NCBI RefSeq assembly: GCF_015864945.1
Contig: NZ_JADYWF010000002.1
Coordinates: 248,001 to 312,000, forward strand
Reading direction: 5' to 3'
DNA length: 64,000 nt
Source: Salinibacterium sp. NG253
Lineage (GTDB): Bacteria > Actinomycetota > Actinomycetes > Actinomycetales > Microbacteriaceae
Positions 53,153 to 61,972 of the stretch are shown here, piece after piece. The position numbers and the translations under genes are program-made. The notes beneath the pieces are model-generated. The model did not search any database, was not told the origin of the DNA, and saw nothing but the letters and a program-made list of their open reading frames with translations. Within the stretch, counting starts at the first letter, position 1, and each line of letters begins with the position of its first letter.

Positions 53153-54421
53153 CTAGCCGCCGAGGGCAGTCGTGACGTTCTTCATTGCGTTAGGCCACGC
53201 ATCCGCCGCGGGCTCTTCGCCGTTCTCGACTTGCGAGAGCGTATTCAAGATCGCGGTGTCGATGATGCGTTGTTGCGGGCCCTCAAAGATCGGCTTGATG
53301 GATTTCACGCTGTTCGCGTAGATCGGCCCGACCGGGGCATCGCTGAAGAATTCACTCGTGAAGTTCTGGATGTCTGCAGTTTCGTAGAGTTCCGGAGTCG
53401 ACGGGAAATTGCCGTGAGCCTGGAAGATCTCGAGCTGACGTTCTGGCGACATGAGCCACTCGATGAAGGCGAATGCCTCTTCAGGGTGATCAGACTTCGC
53501 AGGGATGGTGAGCTGGCTACCGCCCCAGTTGCCGGCGTTCTCGGGAACCGCTGCGATGTCCCACTTTCCTGCCGTATCGGGCGCCTGCTGCGAAATGTAC
53601 GTCATCATCCAGGAGGGAGCGGCAAGCACGGCAAAGTCGCCATTGTTCATGCCTGCGTTCCATGCTTCACTCCAGGATGGCGTGCGTGACGTGATGTCGG
53701 CATCGATCGCGTCGAGGGCGTAACCGAACGCTTCTTGCACGTCGGGGTTGCTGTCGTACACGAGGTCATCGTCGCTTGAGCCGTAGTACATTTCGTCGCC
53801 TTGGCGGACGGCCGGGTTGAAGATCGCGCTATTGACGTTGTCGATCATGCCCTTGCCGGTGGCTTCGCGATACTGGGCGCCGACGTCAATGAAGTCATCC
53901 CAGGTGGGCCAGAGTGCACTCACTTCATCGCGGTCCGTGGGGAGCCCCGCAGCCTCGAAGAGGTCGGTGCGGTACGCCATGGCCAGCCCGCCAACATCGG
54001 TCGGGATGCCGACAACGGAACCGTCAGCGGCGACACCTTGAGACCAGCGCCAGTCGAGATACGTGTCTTCAATGTCGTCGGCCCCGAGAGTACGCAGGTC
54101 AACAAAGTTTTGCGGCTGAGCTTTGAACTGCGACATATAACCGACTTCAATTGCGGCGACGTCGGGACCCTTGCCGCCGGCGAGGGCAGTGGTGAGCGCC
54201 TGCGCTTGTTCATCAGAGCCACCCGCGTTGGTGACCTTGAGAATGATGTCGGGGTTTTCTTCTTGGTATGTCGCGAATGCTTCGTCGAGGCCCATGCCAC
54301 CAAACGTCCAGACGTCGAGAGTGATCTTTCCGTCGGTGTCACCTCCGCCCGAGCATCCGGCAAGAAGCGCAAGAGCTGCGCCTCCGGCGATCACTGTTCT
54401 GGCGATTCTTTTCGCTGACAT
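53153..54421 (-). CDS. Carbohydrate-binding lipoprotein of an ABC transporter
   Basis: A 422-residue extracellular solute-binding protein of family 1. The signal peptide ends in the lipobox LALLAGC, and the mature protein opens with ITLDVWTFGGMGLDEAFATY, as in oligosaccharide-binding proteins. Later parts include GIPTDVGGLAMAYRTDLFE and KSDHPEEAFAFIEWLMSPERQ. I start it at ATG 54421, with GGAGG five bases upstream. First gene of the operon with the two permeases and the GH3 beta-glucosidase; a beta-linked glucan or xylan oligosaccharide is the likely substrate. Confidence 0.93.
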   Translation of the reverse strand: MSAKRIARTVIAGGAALALLAGCSGGGDTDGKITLDVWTFGGMGLDEAFATYQEENPDIILKVTNAGGSDEQAQALTTALAGGKGPDVAAIEVGYMSQFKAQPQNFVDLRTLGADDIEDTYLDWRWSQGVAADGSVVGIPTDVGGLAMAYRTDLFEAAGLPTDRDEVSALWPTWDDFIDVGAQYREATGKGMIDNVNSAIFNPAVRQGDEMYYGSSDDDLVYDSNPDVQEAFGYALDAIDADITSRTPSWSEAWNAGMNNGDFAVLAAPSWMMTYISQQAPDTAGKWDIAAVPENAGNWGGSQLTIPAKSDHPEEAFAFIEWLMSPERQLEIFQAHGNFPSTPELYETADIQNFTSEFFSDAPVGPIYANSVKSIKPIFEGPQQRIIDTAILNTLSQVENGEEPAADAWPNAMKNVTTALGG

Positions 54422-54497
54422 TGCGTCCTCCACGTTGAGGGGTGATTGGGGAATTAAGGGAGCATCCATTTCGGAAGAGACGTTCGAGGTTTAGTCG

Positions 54498-54511
54498 AGG
54501 AAGCGCTTCCT
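54498..54511. promoter_or_regulatory. LacI-type operator upstream of the sugar operon
   Basis: AGGAAGCGCTTCCT is a perfect 14-bp palindrome with the central CG expected of LacI-family sites, extended almost symmetrically to 20 bp. It lies 77 bp upstream of the binding-protein start and 123 bp upstream of the divergent LacI gene. A partial second copy (GCGCTTCCC) occurs near 54565. Confidence 0.85.
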
Positions 54512-54633
54512 TGATGAAGTAATGCCACCGTATAGGCTTATGTGGGGAATCACAACAAAAAGATCGCGCTTCCCTAAAATTCGCAACGATCAGCGGTGCG
54601 CGTTCCACGAATTGCGACGAGGCAGGGGATGAT

Positions 54634-55641
54634 GTGCAGATGGTTACCCTCGACGACGTCGCGCGTGAGGCCGGTGTATCGCGCACCACGGCCTCTCGCG
54701 CGATCAACGGCAAGCTCACCGTGCACCCCGAGCGCAGCGCTGCGGTGCAGCGCGCAGCCGAAAAACTCGGCTTTCGCCCTAACCCGGCAGCTCGCTCGTT
54801 GGCTAGGGGGCGCCACGACTCGGTTGCGCTCATCGTCTCGGAAACCAACATTGAGGGCATGACCAACTCGTTCTTCGCGATGGCGCTACACGGAGCCATC
54901 CGTGAGATAGCCAAGACCGATCAACAACTCGTGATGCTGCTGCGCGCCAACGATGAAAGCGATGAGAAGTTTCTGCGCTTCCTCGAAGCAAGCCACGTAG
55001 ACGGCGCCATGGTTATTCTCGAAGCGCACAACACCGAGCTCCCTCGCCTGCTCGCGCAGTCCGATCTTCCCGTCGTATTTCTGGGGCGGCCCACTGAGTC
55101 AACCGAGGCGCCCCTGTCATATGTCGACTCCGACAATATCGGTGGCAGCACGCTCGCCGCGGAGGCGCTGATCTCTGCCGGCCGGCGCCGCATTGGTGTC
55201 ATCACTGGTCCGCAGGGCATGGGAGTCTCTCAAGACCGTCTTCGAGGATTTCAACAGGCCCTCGACGCGCACGGTCTCGATAGTTCCCTCGTCGCCGAGT
55301 CAGACTTTCAAACAGCGGGCGGCGCAGAAGCGATGGGACAACTGCTCGATCAGTGTCCCGATCTTGATGGGGTCTTCGTGATGTCCGACCTCATGGCGGC
55401 TGGCGCAGTGGGAGCGCTCAAAGCGCGCGGTCGCCGAGTGCCCGAAGATATTTCGCTCGTCTCCTTCGACGACACCGTCATTGCGACAACTCTCGAACCG
55501 CGGCTCACCACGGTGCGGCAGCCCCTCGAAGAACTCGGGGCGCGGATGGTCACGGCGCTCGCCGAGCTCATCGCCGCTCCGGCGGCGGGGCCGATCAGGG
55601 ACACCTTGCCCACAACCCTCGTGCGGCGCGACTCGGTCTAG
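54634..55641 (+). CDS. LacI-family transcriptional regulator
   Basis: A 335-residue regulator. The N-terminal LacI helix-turn-helix reads VTLDDVAREAGVSRTTASRA, followed by a hinge helix with NPAARSLARG. The rest is a periplasmic-binding-type sensor domain, with GVITGPQGMGVSQDRLRGF and DGVFVMSDLMAAGAVGAL. The start at 54634 lies just before the DNA-binding domain. It is divergent from the sugar transporter operon and should repress it via the palindrome at 54498-54511, with a sugar as inducer. Confidence 0.93.
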   Translation: MQMVTLDDVAREAGVSRTTASRAINGKLTVHPERSAAVQRAAEKLGFRPNPAARSLARGRHDSVALIVSETNIEGMTNSFFAMALHGAIREIAKTDQQLVMLLRANDESDEKFLRFLEASHVDGAMVILEAHNTELPRLLAQSDLPVVFLGRPTESTEAPLSYVDSDNIGGSTLAAEALISAGRRRIGVITGPQGMGVSQDRLRGFQQALDAHGLDSSLVAESDFQTAGGAEAMGQLLDQCPDLDGVFVMSDLMAAGAVGALKARGRRVPEDISLVSFDDTVIATTLEPRLTTVRQPLEELGARMVTALAELIAAPAAGPIRDTLPTTLVRRDSV

Positions 55642-55774
55642 CGCCCCACGGCCGCGTGGCCAGCATCCGCCCCACCGCCATCTGGCGGGTGCCTGCCCCA
55701 GAATCGTGGAATAGCGGATGCCCGACTACGGTTTTGCCTACAGACGCGATCGGCGTCTCAGCGAAAGGGAGCTC

Positions 55775-56815
55775 GTGAATCAGCAGGTTCAGTTTGGACT
55801 CGGCACATTTGGCGACGTCACGGTAGATGAGAATGGCGCGCCGCTCAGCCAGGCGCAGGTCATCCGCAATGTGGTGGCCGAGGGCGTGCTGGCTGACAAG
55901 CTCGGCATCGATTACTTCGGTGTGGGCGAGCACCATCGCGACGACTTTGCGATCACCGCCCCCGAAACCGTGCTCGGCGCGCTCGCTGCCGCAACCACGA
56001 ACATCCAGCTGGGCTCGGCCGTCACAGTCTTGAGCTCTGATGACCCCGTGCGCGTCTACGAACGTTTTGCCACCGTGGATGCCCTGTCGAACGGCCGCGC
56101 GGAGATTATCCTCGGTCGCGGCTCTTTCACCGAGTCGTTCCCGCTCTTTGGGTACAACCTTGCCGACTACGAGACGCTCTTCTCCGAAAAGCTCGACCTG
56201 TTCTCCGAGCTCATCAAGGAAGAGCCGGTTACGTGGTCAGGCACTCTGCGCGCCGGGCTGAAGAACCAAGAAGTCTTTCCGCGCACCGAATCGGGCTCGC
56301 TCAAGACCTGGATCGGTGTCGGCGGAAGCCCCGAGTCCGTCGTGCGCGCGGCCCGCTACGGGATGCCGTTGGTGCTGGCCATCATCGGCGGCCAGCCCGA
56401 GCGTTTTGCTCCCTACGCGCAGCTCTTTCACAACGCGCTGGCCGAGTTGGGGCAACCCGACCTGCCGATTGCTGTTCACTCGCCCGGCTACATCACTGAA
56501 TCCGACGACAAGGTCGTCGAGGAGATGTGGCCGCACTACAAGACCATGCGTGACCGCATCGGTCGCGACCGTGGCTGGCCCGAGTCGAGCGTTGATGAGT
56601 TCATCGGCGAAGTGAAGCACGGCTCCATGTATGCCGGATCGCCGGAAACCGTAGCGCAGAAGATAGCGAACACTATCTCTGCTCTCGGCATCCAGCGATT
56701 CGACATGAAGTACAGCGCAGGAACCCTGCCTCACGAACGCATGATGCGCAGTATTGAGTTGTATGCCACCGAGGTCATTCCTCGGGTGCGGGAACTGCTG
56801 GCGGAAAAGGCTTAG
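55775..56815 (+). CDS. LLM-class flavin-dependent oxidoreductase
   Basis: A 346-residue protein of the bacterial luciferase-like fold. Typical stretches are YFGVGEHHRDDFAITAPETV, the family-typical LGSAVTVLSSDDPVRVYERFA, and ILGRGSFTESFPLFG. The C-terminal portion has GSPETVAQKIANTISALGI. Such enzymes use FMNH2 or F420 on varied substrates, so no specific function is assigned. GTG 55775 is chosen because AAAGGGAG lies just upstream; an ATG 19 codons earlier lacks one. Confidence 0.88.
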   Translation: MNQQVQFGLGTFGDVTVDENGAPLSQAQVIRNVVAEGVLADKLGIDYFGVGEHHRDDFAITAPETVLGALAAATTNIQLGSAVTVLSSDDPVRVYERFATVDALSNGRAEIILGRGSFTESFPLFGYNLADYETLFSEKLDLFSELIKEEPVTWSGTLRAGLKNQEVFPRTESGSLKTWIGVGGSPESVVRAARYGMPLVLAIIGGQPERFAPYAQLFHNALAELGQPDLPIAVHSPGYITESDDKVVEEMWPHYKTMRDRIGRDRGWPESSVDEFIGEVKHGSMYAGSPETVAQKIANTISALGIQRFDMKYSAGTLPHERMMRSIELYATEVIPRVRELLAEKA

Positions 56816-57771
56816 TCGACCTTCGGCTCCTCAGCCGGCTCCTCGCCAGACTCCGGAGCGGCCGGGAGAGTCGTGGCAGACACCGGGCTGACGCGACGGC
56901 TGCGGAGGGCAAATCGCACGATCATCACGATGATTGCGGCGATGATGGCGAGGAAGATGATCCACGGGAGCAGGACGCCCACGAGCACCAGCAGCCCGGA
57001 GAAGAACGCGACGAGAGCGGCCCAGCCTGCACTGAGTCCGTCGAAGAAGTTGCCGGGCTCGACACTCGGCGCTTCGGCCTCAGACACCAAACTGAGCGTC
57101 AACGTGGACATCGCGACCTGATCGTCGAAGTAGCGCTTTTGTGACTTCAGGCTCTCCAGCTCGCCCTGGCGACTGGAGATTGCGGTCTCCAGCTGAATGA
57201 GCGTGTCGGTGTCATCTGCTGTGGTGAGCAGCGCCAGCAAACGGTCGACGGATGCCTCAAGTGCGGTGATGCGAGCCTCAAGGTCCTGCGATTGCATCGT
57301 GACGTCGACCGCGTTGGTCGATACCTCCTGCAGCTCACCGAGATCCGTGAACTTGTCGAGAGTGGCGGTGAGATCGGATGCCGGAATACGCAGCGTCAAC
57401 GTCGAACTTCCGCCGCTGTGCTCCGACGGGGCGTATTCGTTGCGGGCGTCGACGCGACCACCGACGGATTCGGTAATGCGAATCGCCTCGGCGGTGGCCT
57501 CTGCGGGCGTTTTCACGATCACGGACATGTAGCCCGTGGTGATGACCTCGCGGCTAATGTCCGATTCGCTGACGAGTGCGCCGTCGGCGGCGGGTGCGCC
57601 CTGGTCCAGAACGGTCGAGTCGCCGGAGCTTCCGGCATCCACCTGATCCACAAGAAACTCTTGCGACTCACTCGTGGATGTGTCGCTCATCCCTGCCGAA
57701 CATCCCGACAGGGTTAGAGCGGAAAGTGCTATTGCTGTGGTGATGAATAGTGTTCGCCTCATGGTTTCCAT
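56812..57771 (-). CDS. DUF4349 lipoprotein
   Basis: A 319-residue lipoprotein: signal with lipobox LTLSGC, a Ser/Asp/Thr-rich linker, then the DUF4349 domain beginning at about residue 75 (ITTGYMSVIVKTPAEATAEA, RITESVGGRVDARNEY). A coiled-coil stretch follows (LEARITALEASVDRLLALL) and one transmembrane segment lies near the end (about 255-290), with a short, Pro/Glu-rich cytoplasmic tail. The protein is thus attached to the membrane at both ends. The family's function is not known. It converges on the LLM gene with a 4-bp overlap. Confidence 0.82.
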   Translation of the reverse strand: METMRRTLFITTAIALSALTLSGCSAGMSDTSTSESQEFLVDQVDAGSSGDSTVLDQGAPAADGALVSESDISREVITTGYMSVIVKTPAEATAEAIRITESVGGRVDARNEYAPSEHSGGSSTLTLRIPASDLTATLDKFTDLGELQEVSTNAVDVTMQSQDLEARITALEASVDRLLALLTTADDTDTLIQLETAISSRQGELESLKSQKRYFDDQVAMSTLTLSLVSEAEAPSVEPGNFFDGLSAGWAALVAFFSGLLVLVGVLLPWIIFLAIIAAIIVMIVRFALRSRRVSPVSATTLPAAPESGEEPAEEPKVD

Positions 57772-58004
57772 GGTGGGCTGAACAATGGCGAAAAACTACC
57801 CAACGTTTGTCACGATTGGGGCGTCACACCCGGATTGTTACCGTGCGCAGAGTGAGTGAGGCATGATCGTGACCTTGACGTCATCTGGGAGCACTCTTGG
57901 TGTTCCATGGAAAATATGACCCTGCTCTCACCGCGTGGGTATCGTGAAATAGTGCCTCGATCAGGGGCACAGAAAGACGCGGATTACCAACACAAGGAGG
58001 AATC

Positions 58005-58217
58005 ATGGGTCTCATTGATAACGCAAAGGATGCCGGCGAAGCCACTGCCAAGAAGGTAGGCGAATTCGTCGATGACACCAAGGAACGCGTGAGCGACGCC
58101 GCCGATCAGGTCGAAGCTGACGCCGAAGTGTCGAAGGCCGAAGCGGACCTCGAGCGGGCGAAAGCCGAGAGTGAAGCCACGAAAGCGAAGAACGAATACA
58201 AAGAAGACCTTCGCTAA
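58005..58217 (+). CDS. Small hydrophilic, highly charged protein
   Basis: A 70-residue protein made almost only of Ala, Glu, Lys, Asp and Val, without Cys or aromatic clusters (one Phe and one Tyr). Residues 4-35 resemble CsbD or late-embryogenesis-like stress proteins (AKKVGEFVDDTKERVSDAAD), and 38-70 form a predicted continuous charged helix. The very strong ribosome-binding site AAGGAGG supports high expression. I do not know its function; a hydrophilin- or stress-type role is the natural guess. Confidence 0.75.
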   Translation: MGLIDNAKDAGEATAKKVGEFVDDTKERVSDAADQVEADAEVSKAEADLERAKAESEATKAKNEYKEDLR

Positions 58218-58267
58218 TTTGTGCTCTGGTCCCGCATCCGCGCCTCTAAGGCTGGGATACTAGGGCC

Positions 58268-59083
58268 ATGAACTTATGGGGCGCGCTTCGACGCAGGATT
58301 CTGCCGTCACGAGCGCCCCTCTTGAATATCGTCGCCGATGAGGGCGATGGCCCCGTGATTATCTTTCTTCACGGAATCGCCTCATCGGCGGCGACATTCG
58401 CGCACGTCATTCCGCAGCTGTCGGATCATTACCGCTGCATCTCGTTCGACCTCTTAGGATTTGGCGAGTCGCCGAGCCCCGCTGACTCGAATTTCACGAT
58501 CGAAGACCACGTCGATTCGATCCGTGCCACGATCCATTCCCTCAAACTGGATGCCCCCTTCATTTTGGTCGGGCATTCTCTCGGGAGTCTTCTCGCGGCC
58601 CGCTATGCCGCAGCCCACCCGAGCAAAGTGAGCAGGCTCGTGCTGGTGAGCCCGCCCATCTATGTTCCGCCGAGTCAGATCGGCGACCCCCTGATTCGTG
58701 CGCGCGTGGGCGCCTACATGCGCGCCTACGAATTCTTGCGTGCTAACAAAGAGTTCACGATGGCCACGGCCGAAACGGTTGGTCGGCTCTTTCAAATCGA
58801 TGACATCCTCGACGTCTCCGAGCGCAATTGGCGCGCCTTCGGATTGAGCCTCCAAAACTGCATTGAAACGCAAACGACGGTGAGCGATATTGCCGCAGTG
58901 CGGGTGCCAATCGATGTGATCTATGGTTCGCTCGATCAGTTCATCGCCCCCGGAACGATGCGCATCATCGAACAGATGAGACACGTCACCATGCACCGCG
59001 TAGAAGCGAACGATCACATACTGCGCCGGCGTTTAGCTAAGCGTCTCGTCTCCGTGCTCGATGCGGGGCATCAGCTTTCCTAG
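58268..59083 (+). CDS. Alpha/beta-fold hydrolase
   Basis: A 271-residue soluble hydrolase. FLHGIASSAATFAHV is the oxyanion-loop region, ILVGHSLGSLLAARYA carries the nucleophile Ser, and the conserved Asp and His of the triad are expected in VIYGSLDQFIAPG and VEANDHILRRR. The cap domain is short. Typical of epoxide hydrolase- or esterase-like family members, with unpredictable substrate. No signal peptide is present. Confidence 0.88.
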   Translation: MNLWGALRRRILPSRAPLLNIVADEGDGPVIIFLHGIASSAATFAHVIPQLSDHYRCISFDLLGFGESPSPADSNFTIEDHVDSIRATIHSLKLDAPFILVGHSLGSLLAARYAAAHPSKVSRLVLVSPPIYVPPSQIGDPLIRARVGAYMRAYEFLRANKEFTMATAETVGRLFQIDDILDVSERNWRAFGLSLQNCIETQTTVSDIAAVRVPIDVIYGSLDQFIAPGTMRIIEQMRHVTMHRVEANDHILRRRLAKRLVSVLDAGHQLS

Positions 59084-59180
59084 AGAGCGAGCATTAGCTC
59101 CGCAGCGTCAGCTCTCGTTAGCGGTCTGGCCGACCTGAGCGACGGCGGAGTACCGTTGGAGGGCAACGGAGGGAAGTCTC

Positions 59181-60425
59181 ATGACCCAGCAACTTGAAAC
59201 CACCGTGTGCATTGCGGGCGGCGGCCCTGCGGGAATCGCGGCCGGCCTGATCCTCGCCCGAGCCGGGGTTGACGTCGTGGTGCTGGAGAAACACGCCGAC
59301 TTTCTGCGGGACTTTCGTGGTGACACTGTTCACCCGTCCACGCTGAATCTGCTCGATCAGTTGGGCATTGGCGCTCAGGCGAAAGCAATTGACCACAGCG
59401 AACTGTCTAGCCTCGATGCGGTCATTGACGGCATTCGGCTGAAGGCGGTTGATTTCACTACCCTGCCCGCCCCGCATCGCTATGTCACGCTTATGCCGCA
59501 GTGGGATCTGCTGACTCTGCTCGCTGAGGAAGCGCGCACACAACCTTCGTTCCGGTTGGTGCTTGAGGCGACCGCGCATTCGGAAATTCAGGAAAACGGC
59601 CGAGTAGTCGGTGTCGAGGCGAGCACGCCTGATGGCCCCTTGCGCGTCACGGCGGCGCTCACGGTAGCCGCTGATGGGCGCGATTCTGCTGTGCGTGACT
59701 CTCTCGGCTTAGTGCCCAGTGACTACGGTGTTCCCATTGATGTGCTGTGGTTTCGGGTGCCACGACCAACGGCGCCGATGCCGGACACGTTGGCGAACAT
59801 TCGGGGTGGTTCGGCCCTCGTGACGATTCCGCGGCCCGGCTATTTTCAGTGCGGGCTCCTTATCCGCAAGGGCACTTTTCCTGAATTTCAGACGGCAGGC
59901 ATCGAGGCCTTCCGCCACAAGATCGCGAGCATCGCCCCGCGTCTCACCGAAGTCACGGCCGAGATCGGCAGCTTCGACGATGTGAAATTGCTGTCGGTGC
60001 AGATCAACCGCTTGCACGAATGGTCGGTTCCTGGCGCGCTGTGCATCGGGGATGCCGCCCATGCCATGTCGCCCGCGTTCGGTGTGGGTATCAACTACGC
60101 GATTCAGGATGCTGTTGCTCTCGCGAACATCCTGGTTCCCGCACTGCGTACCAAGGGAACGGATGCCGCAGCGATCGATGCGGCATGTGCTGCGGTTCAG
60201 CGTCGCCGTGCGCTTCCGACCGCGCTCATGCAGCGCATGCAACGGGGTGCTCACCGGCTCATCAATCGCGCGACAAGTGGAGTCGTTCTGCACAACCCAC
60301 CACGGCTGCGCGAACGCTTCGTGATCGCGGTGGTTTTGCCGCGCCTTCGTCCTGTCTTGGCGAGGATCGTCGGCTATGGGTTCCGCCCGGAACGTATCGC
60401 GCGCGGCATTCTGCTGCCACGCTAA
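59181..60425 (+). CDS. FAD-dependent monooxygenase-like protein
   Basis: A 414-residue flavoprotein of the PHBH/aromatic hydroxylase group. The N-terminal FAD motif is VCIAGGGPAGIAAGLILARA, and the second motif is GDAAHAMSPAFGVGINYAIQ, the DG/GD signature of group A monooxygenases. A long substrate region sits between them. The very N-terminus has GGAGGGA upstream of the ATG. Possible substrates are phenolic or polyketide-like, or a lipid as in geranylgeranyl reductases; none is supported strongly. Confidence 0.87.
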   Translation: MTQQLETTVCIAGGGPAGIAAGLILARAGVDVVVLEKHADFLRDFRGDTVHPSTLNLLDQLGIGAQAKAIDHSELSSLDAVIDGIRLKAVDFTTLPAPHRYVTLMPQWDLLTLLAEEARTQPSFRLVLEATAHSEIQENGRVVGVEASTPDGPLRVTAALTVAADGRDSAVRDSLGLVPSDYGVPIDVLWFRVPRPTAPMPDTLANIRGGSALVTIPRPGYFQCGLLIRKGTFPEFQTAGIEAFRHKIASIAPRLTEVTAEIGSFDDVKLLSVQINRLHEWSVPGALCIGDAAHAMSPAFGVGINYAIQDAVALANILVPALRTKGTDAAAIDAACAAVQRRRALPTALMQRMQRGAHRLINRATSGVVLHNPPRLRERFVIAVVLPRLRPVLARIVGYGFRPERIARGILLPR

Positions 60426-60462
60426 ACGCTGCGTTGCCGCGGTAAACGCGGCGCGACCGCGG

Positions 60463-61170
60463 CTAGTACGTTTCGAGCACCATGGTGACGGCCCAGACCA
60501 CGCTGGCGCCGATGAGTGCAGCAAACACGAGCAACCAGAAAATGGATGGCACTCCGGTGCGCTTGAAGAGCAAGTACGCGTCTGAGGTGTTCAGTTGATC
60601 GCGGCGACGGGTGTGCACACCGATCACGGTGGCGAGGCCGCGCACGCTTCCCACGAGCAGCGCAATGGCGATGATCAGCAGTACGTAGCTCTGCTGTTCT
60701 GGAGTTGCCCATACCCAGAGGGCGGCGCTCGCGGCAGCGGATACCGCCACGACAAGGAAGCCGAAGAGGTTGCGGATAACCAGCAGGGTGAGCACCAAAA
60801 TGATGCCGCCCACGAATAGGGCCATCGCGGTGTAGCCCTGGGTGACGCACCAGAGTTGCACGGCTCCGACGATTGCGGGTGCCGGATAACCGAGCGATCC
60901 GCTGATCACGGAGCCGAGTTTGCCGCGACCGCTACTGACGGCTTCGCCCGAATGGTTCATGCGAATCTTCATGCCGTGAACGAAGCGACCGGTCAGTATG
61001 GCGCCAACGGCATGCCCGAGTTCGTGCACAAGGGTCGTGAAGAGTCCGAACCACTTCCAGATGGGCTGCGGGATGCTCAGCACGGCTGCGGCGGCCACGA
61101 TCACAATCAGCAGGGTCGGCGAAATGTCGACGGGCGTTGTGCGGGCGAGGGAGTCGAGGAGGGCATCCAT
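60463..61170 (-). CDS. M50-family membrane metallopeptidase-like protein
   Basis: A 235-residue membrane protein with about six helices. The zinc site HELGH (residues 49-53, His49, Glu50, His53) lies at the end of a membrane segment, in VHELGHAVGAILTGRF, as in site-2-protease relatives, and GSLGYPAPAIVGA follows. No PDZ domain is seen, and the protein is shorter than RseP/SpoIVFB. Substrate unknown; it may also be a non-proteolytic member of the family. It is divergent from the DUF4956 gene. Confidence 0.85.
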   Translation of the reverse strand: MDALLDSLARTTPVDISPTLLIVIVAAAAVLSIPQPIWKWFGLFTTLVHELGHAVGAILTGRFVHGMKIRMNHSGEAVSSGRGKLGSVISGSLGYPAPAIVGAVQLWCVTQGYTAMALFVGGIILVLTLLVIRNLFGFLVVAVSAAASAALWVWATPEQQSYVLLIIAIALLVGSVRGLATVIGVHTRRRDQLNTSDAYLLFKRTGVPSIFWLLVFAALIGASVVWAVTMVLETY

Positions 61171-61324
61171 TGTCGAATTCTCTCACCTGCACTGGGCATT
61201 GCGAGCCATCTTCAGACTCCCACGCCGCGCGAAGTCCGTTCATAGAAACCCCATAGGGTTCTCGGGCTCAATGGGTACCAGCGTGAAAGCGCGACTACAT
61301 CTCGCACCAACCTGGAGTCCCACA

Positions 61325-61972
61325 ATGAGCCAACTCACCATGATCGCCCTCGACCTTGTCGCTATCGGCCTTCTCACCTTCGCTCTGTACTTCCCGCGTC
61401 ACCGCCGCCGCGACTTGCTCGTGGCCTACCTCATCGTGAACGTTGGCGTTATGGCCGTCACGGTCATGCTCGCCGATAGTGCAGTGGGCGTTGGTCTCGG
61501 TCTTGGTCTCTTTGGAGTGCTCTCCATCATCCGTCTGCGTTCGTCTGAAATCGCGCAGCACGAGGTTGCTTACTACTTCGCAGCCCTCGCTCTCGGCCTC
61601 ATCGCAGGGCTGGGCGCCGCCGATCTCTCGGCCGACACGACCTCTGCAACAACGCTCGCGAGTTTCGTAGCACCCGCCCTCATGGGCATGCTTCTGCTGG
61701 TGATGACCTTCGGTGATCACCCGGGACTCTTCCGTGCGTACCGCCAGCAGACGGTGACATTGGACTCTGCGATTGCCGACGAGTCCACCCTGCGACTCCG
61801 TCTCGAGAACCTTCTCGGTGCTCGAGTGCACTCGGTCACGATCAACAAGCTTGACCTTGTCAACGACACCACTGTGGTGGATGTTCGCTACCGGATCACT
61901 GGCGGCGCTCACGTCACCGGCAACACCACACCCGCCACCGCGTCAGAGCTTCTGGAAGGAGCGAACCGATGA
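61325..61972 (+). CDS. DUF4956 membrane protein
   Basis: A 215-residue membrane protein. Four to five helices cover residues 1-145 (MIALDLVAIGLLTFALYF, LIVNVGVMAVTVMLADSAV, and so on), with the conserved GLFGVLSIIRLRSSEIAQHEVAYYFAALALGLI between the second and fourth helices. The last 70 residues form a soluble cytoplasmic domain of alternating strands (VTLDSAIADESTLRLRLENLLG). I start it at ATG 61325, where GGAG lies upstream. It overlaps the VTC gene by 4 bp. DUF4956 genes often occur beside VTC-domain and CotH-type genes. Confidence 0.88.
   Translation: MSQLTMIALDLVAIGLLTFALYFPRHRRRDLLVAYLIVNVGVMAVTVMLADSAVGVGLGLGLFGVLSIIRLRSSEIAQHEVAYYFAALALGLIAGLGAADLSADTTSATTLASFVAPALMGMLLLVMTFGDHPGLFRAYRQQTVTLDSAIADESTLRLRLENLLGARVHSVTINKLDLVNDTTVVDVRYRITGGAHVTGNTTPATASELLEGANR

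Noticed and set aside
57870-57905. TTGACG-N17-TGGTGT as promoter for the small hydrophilic protein
   Set aside because: The -10 box is too poor and the distance to the gene is over 90 bp.
61247-61260. AACCC-CATA-GGGTT hairpin upstream of the DUF4956 gene
   Set aside because: Only 5-bp arms; not enough to call an operator or terminator.
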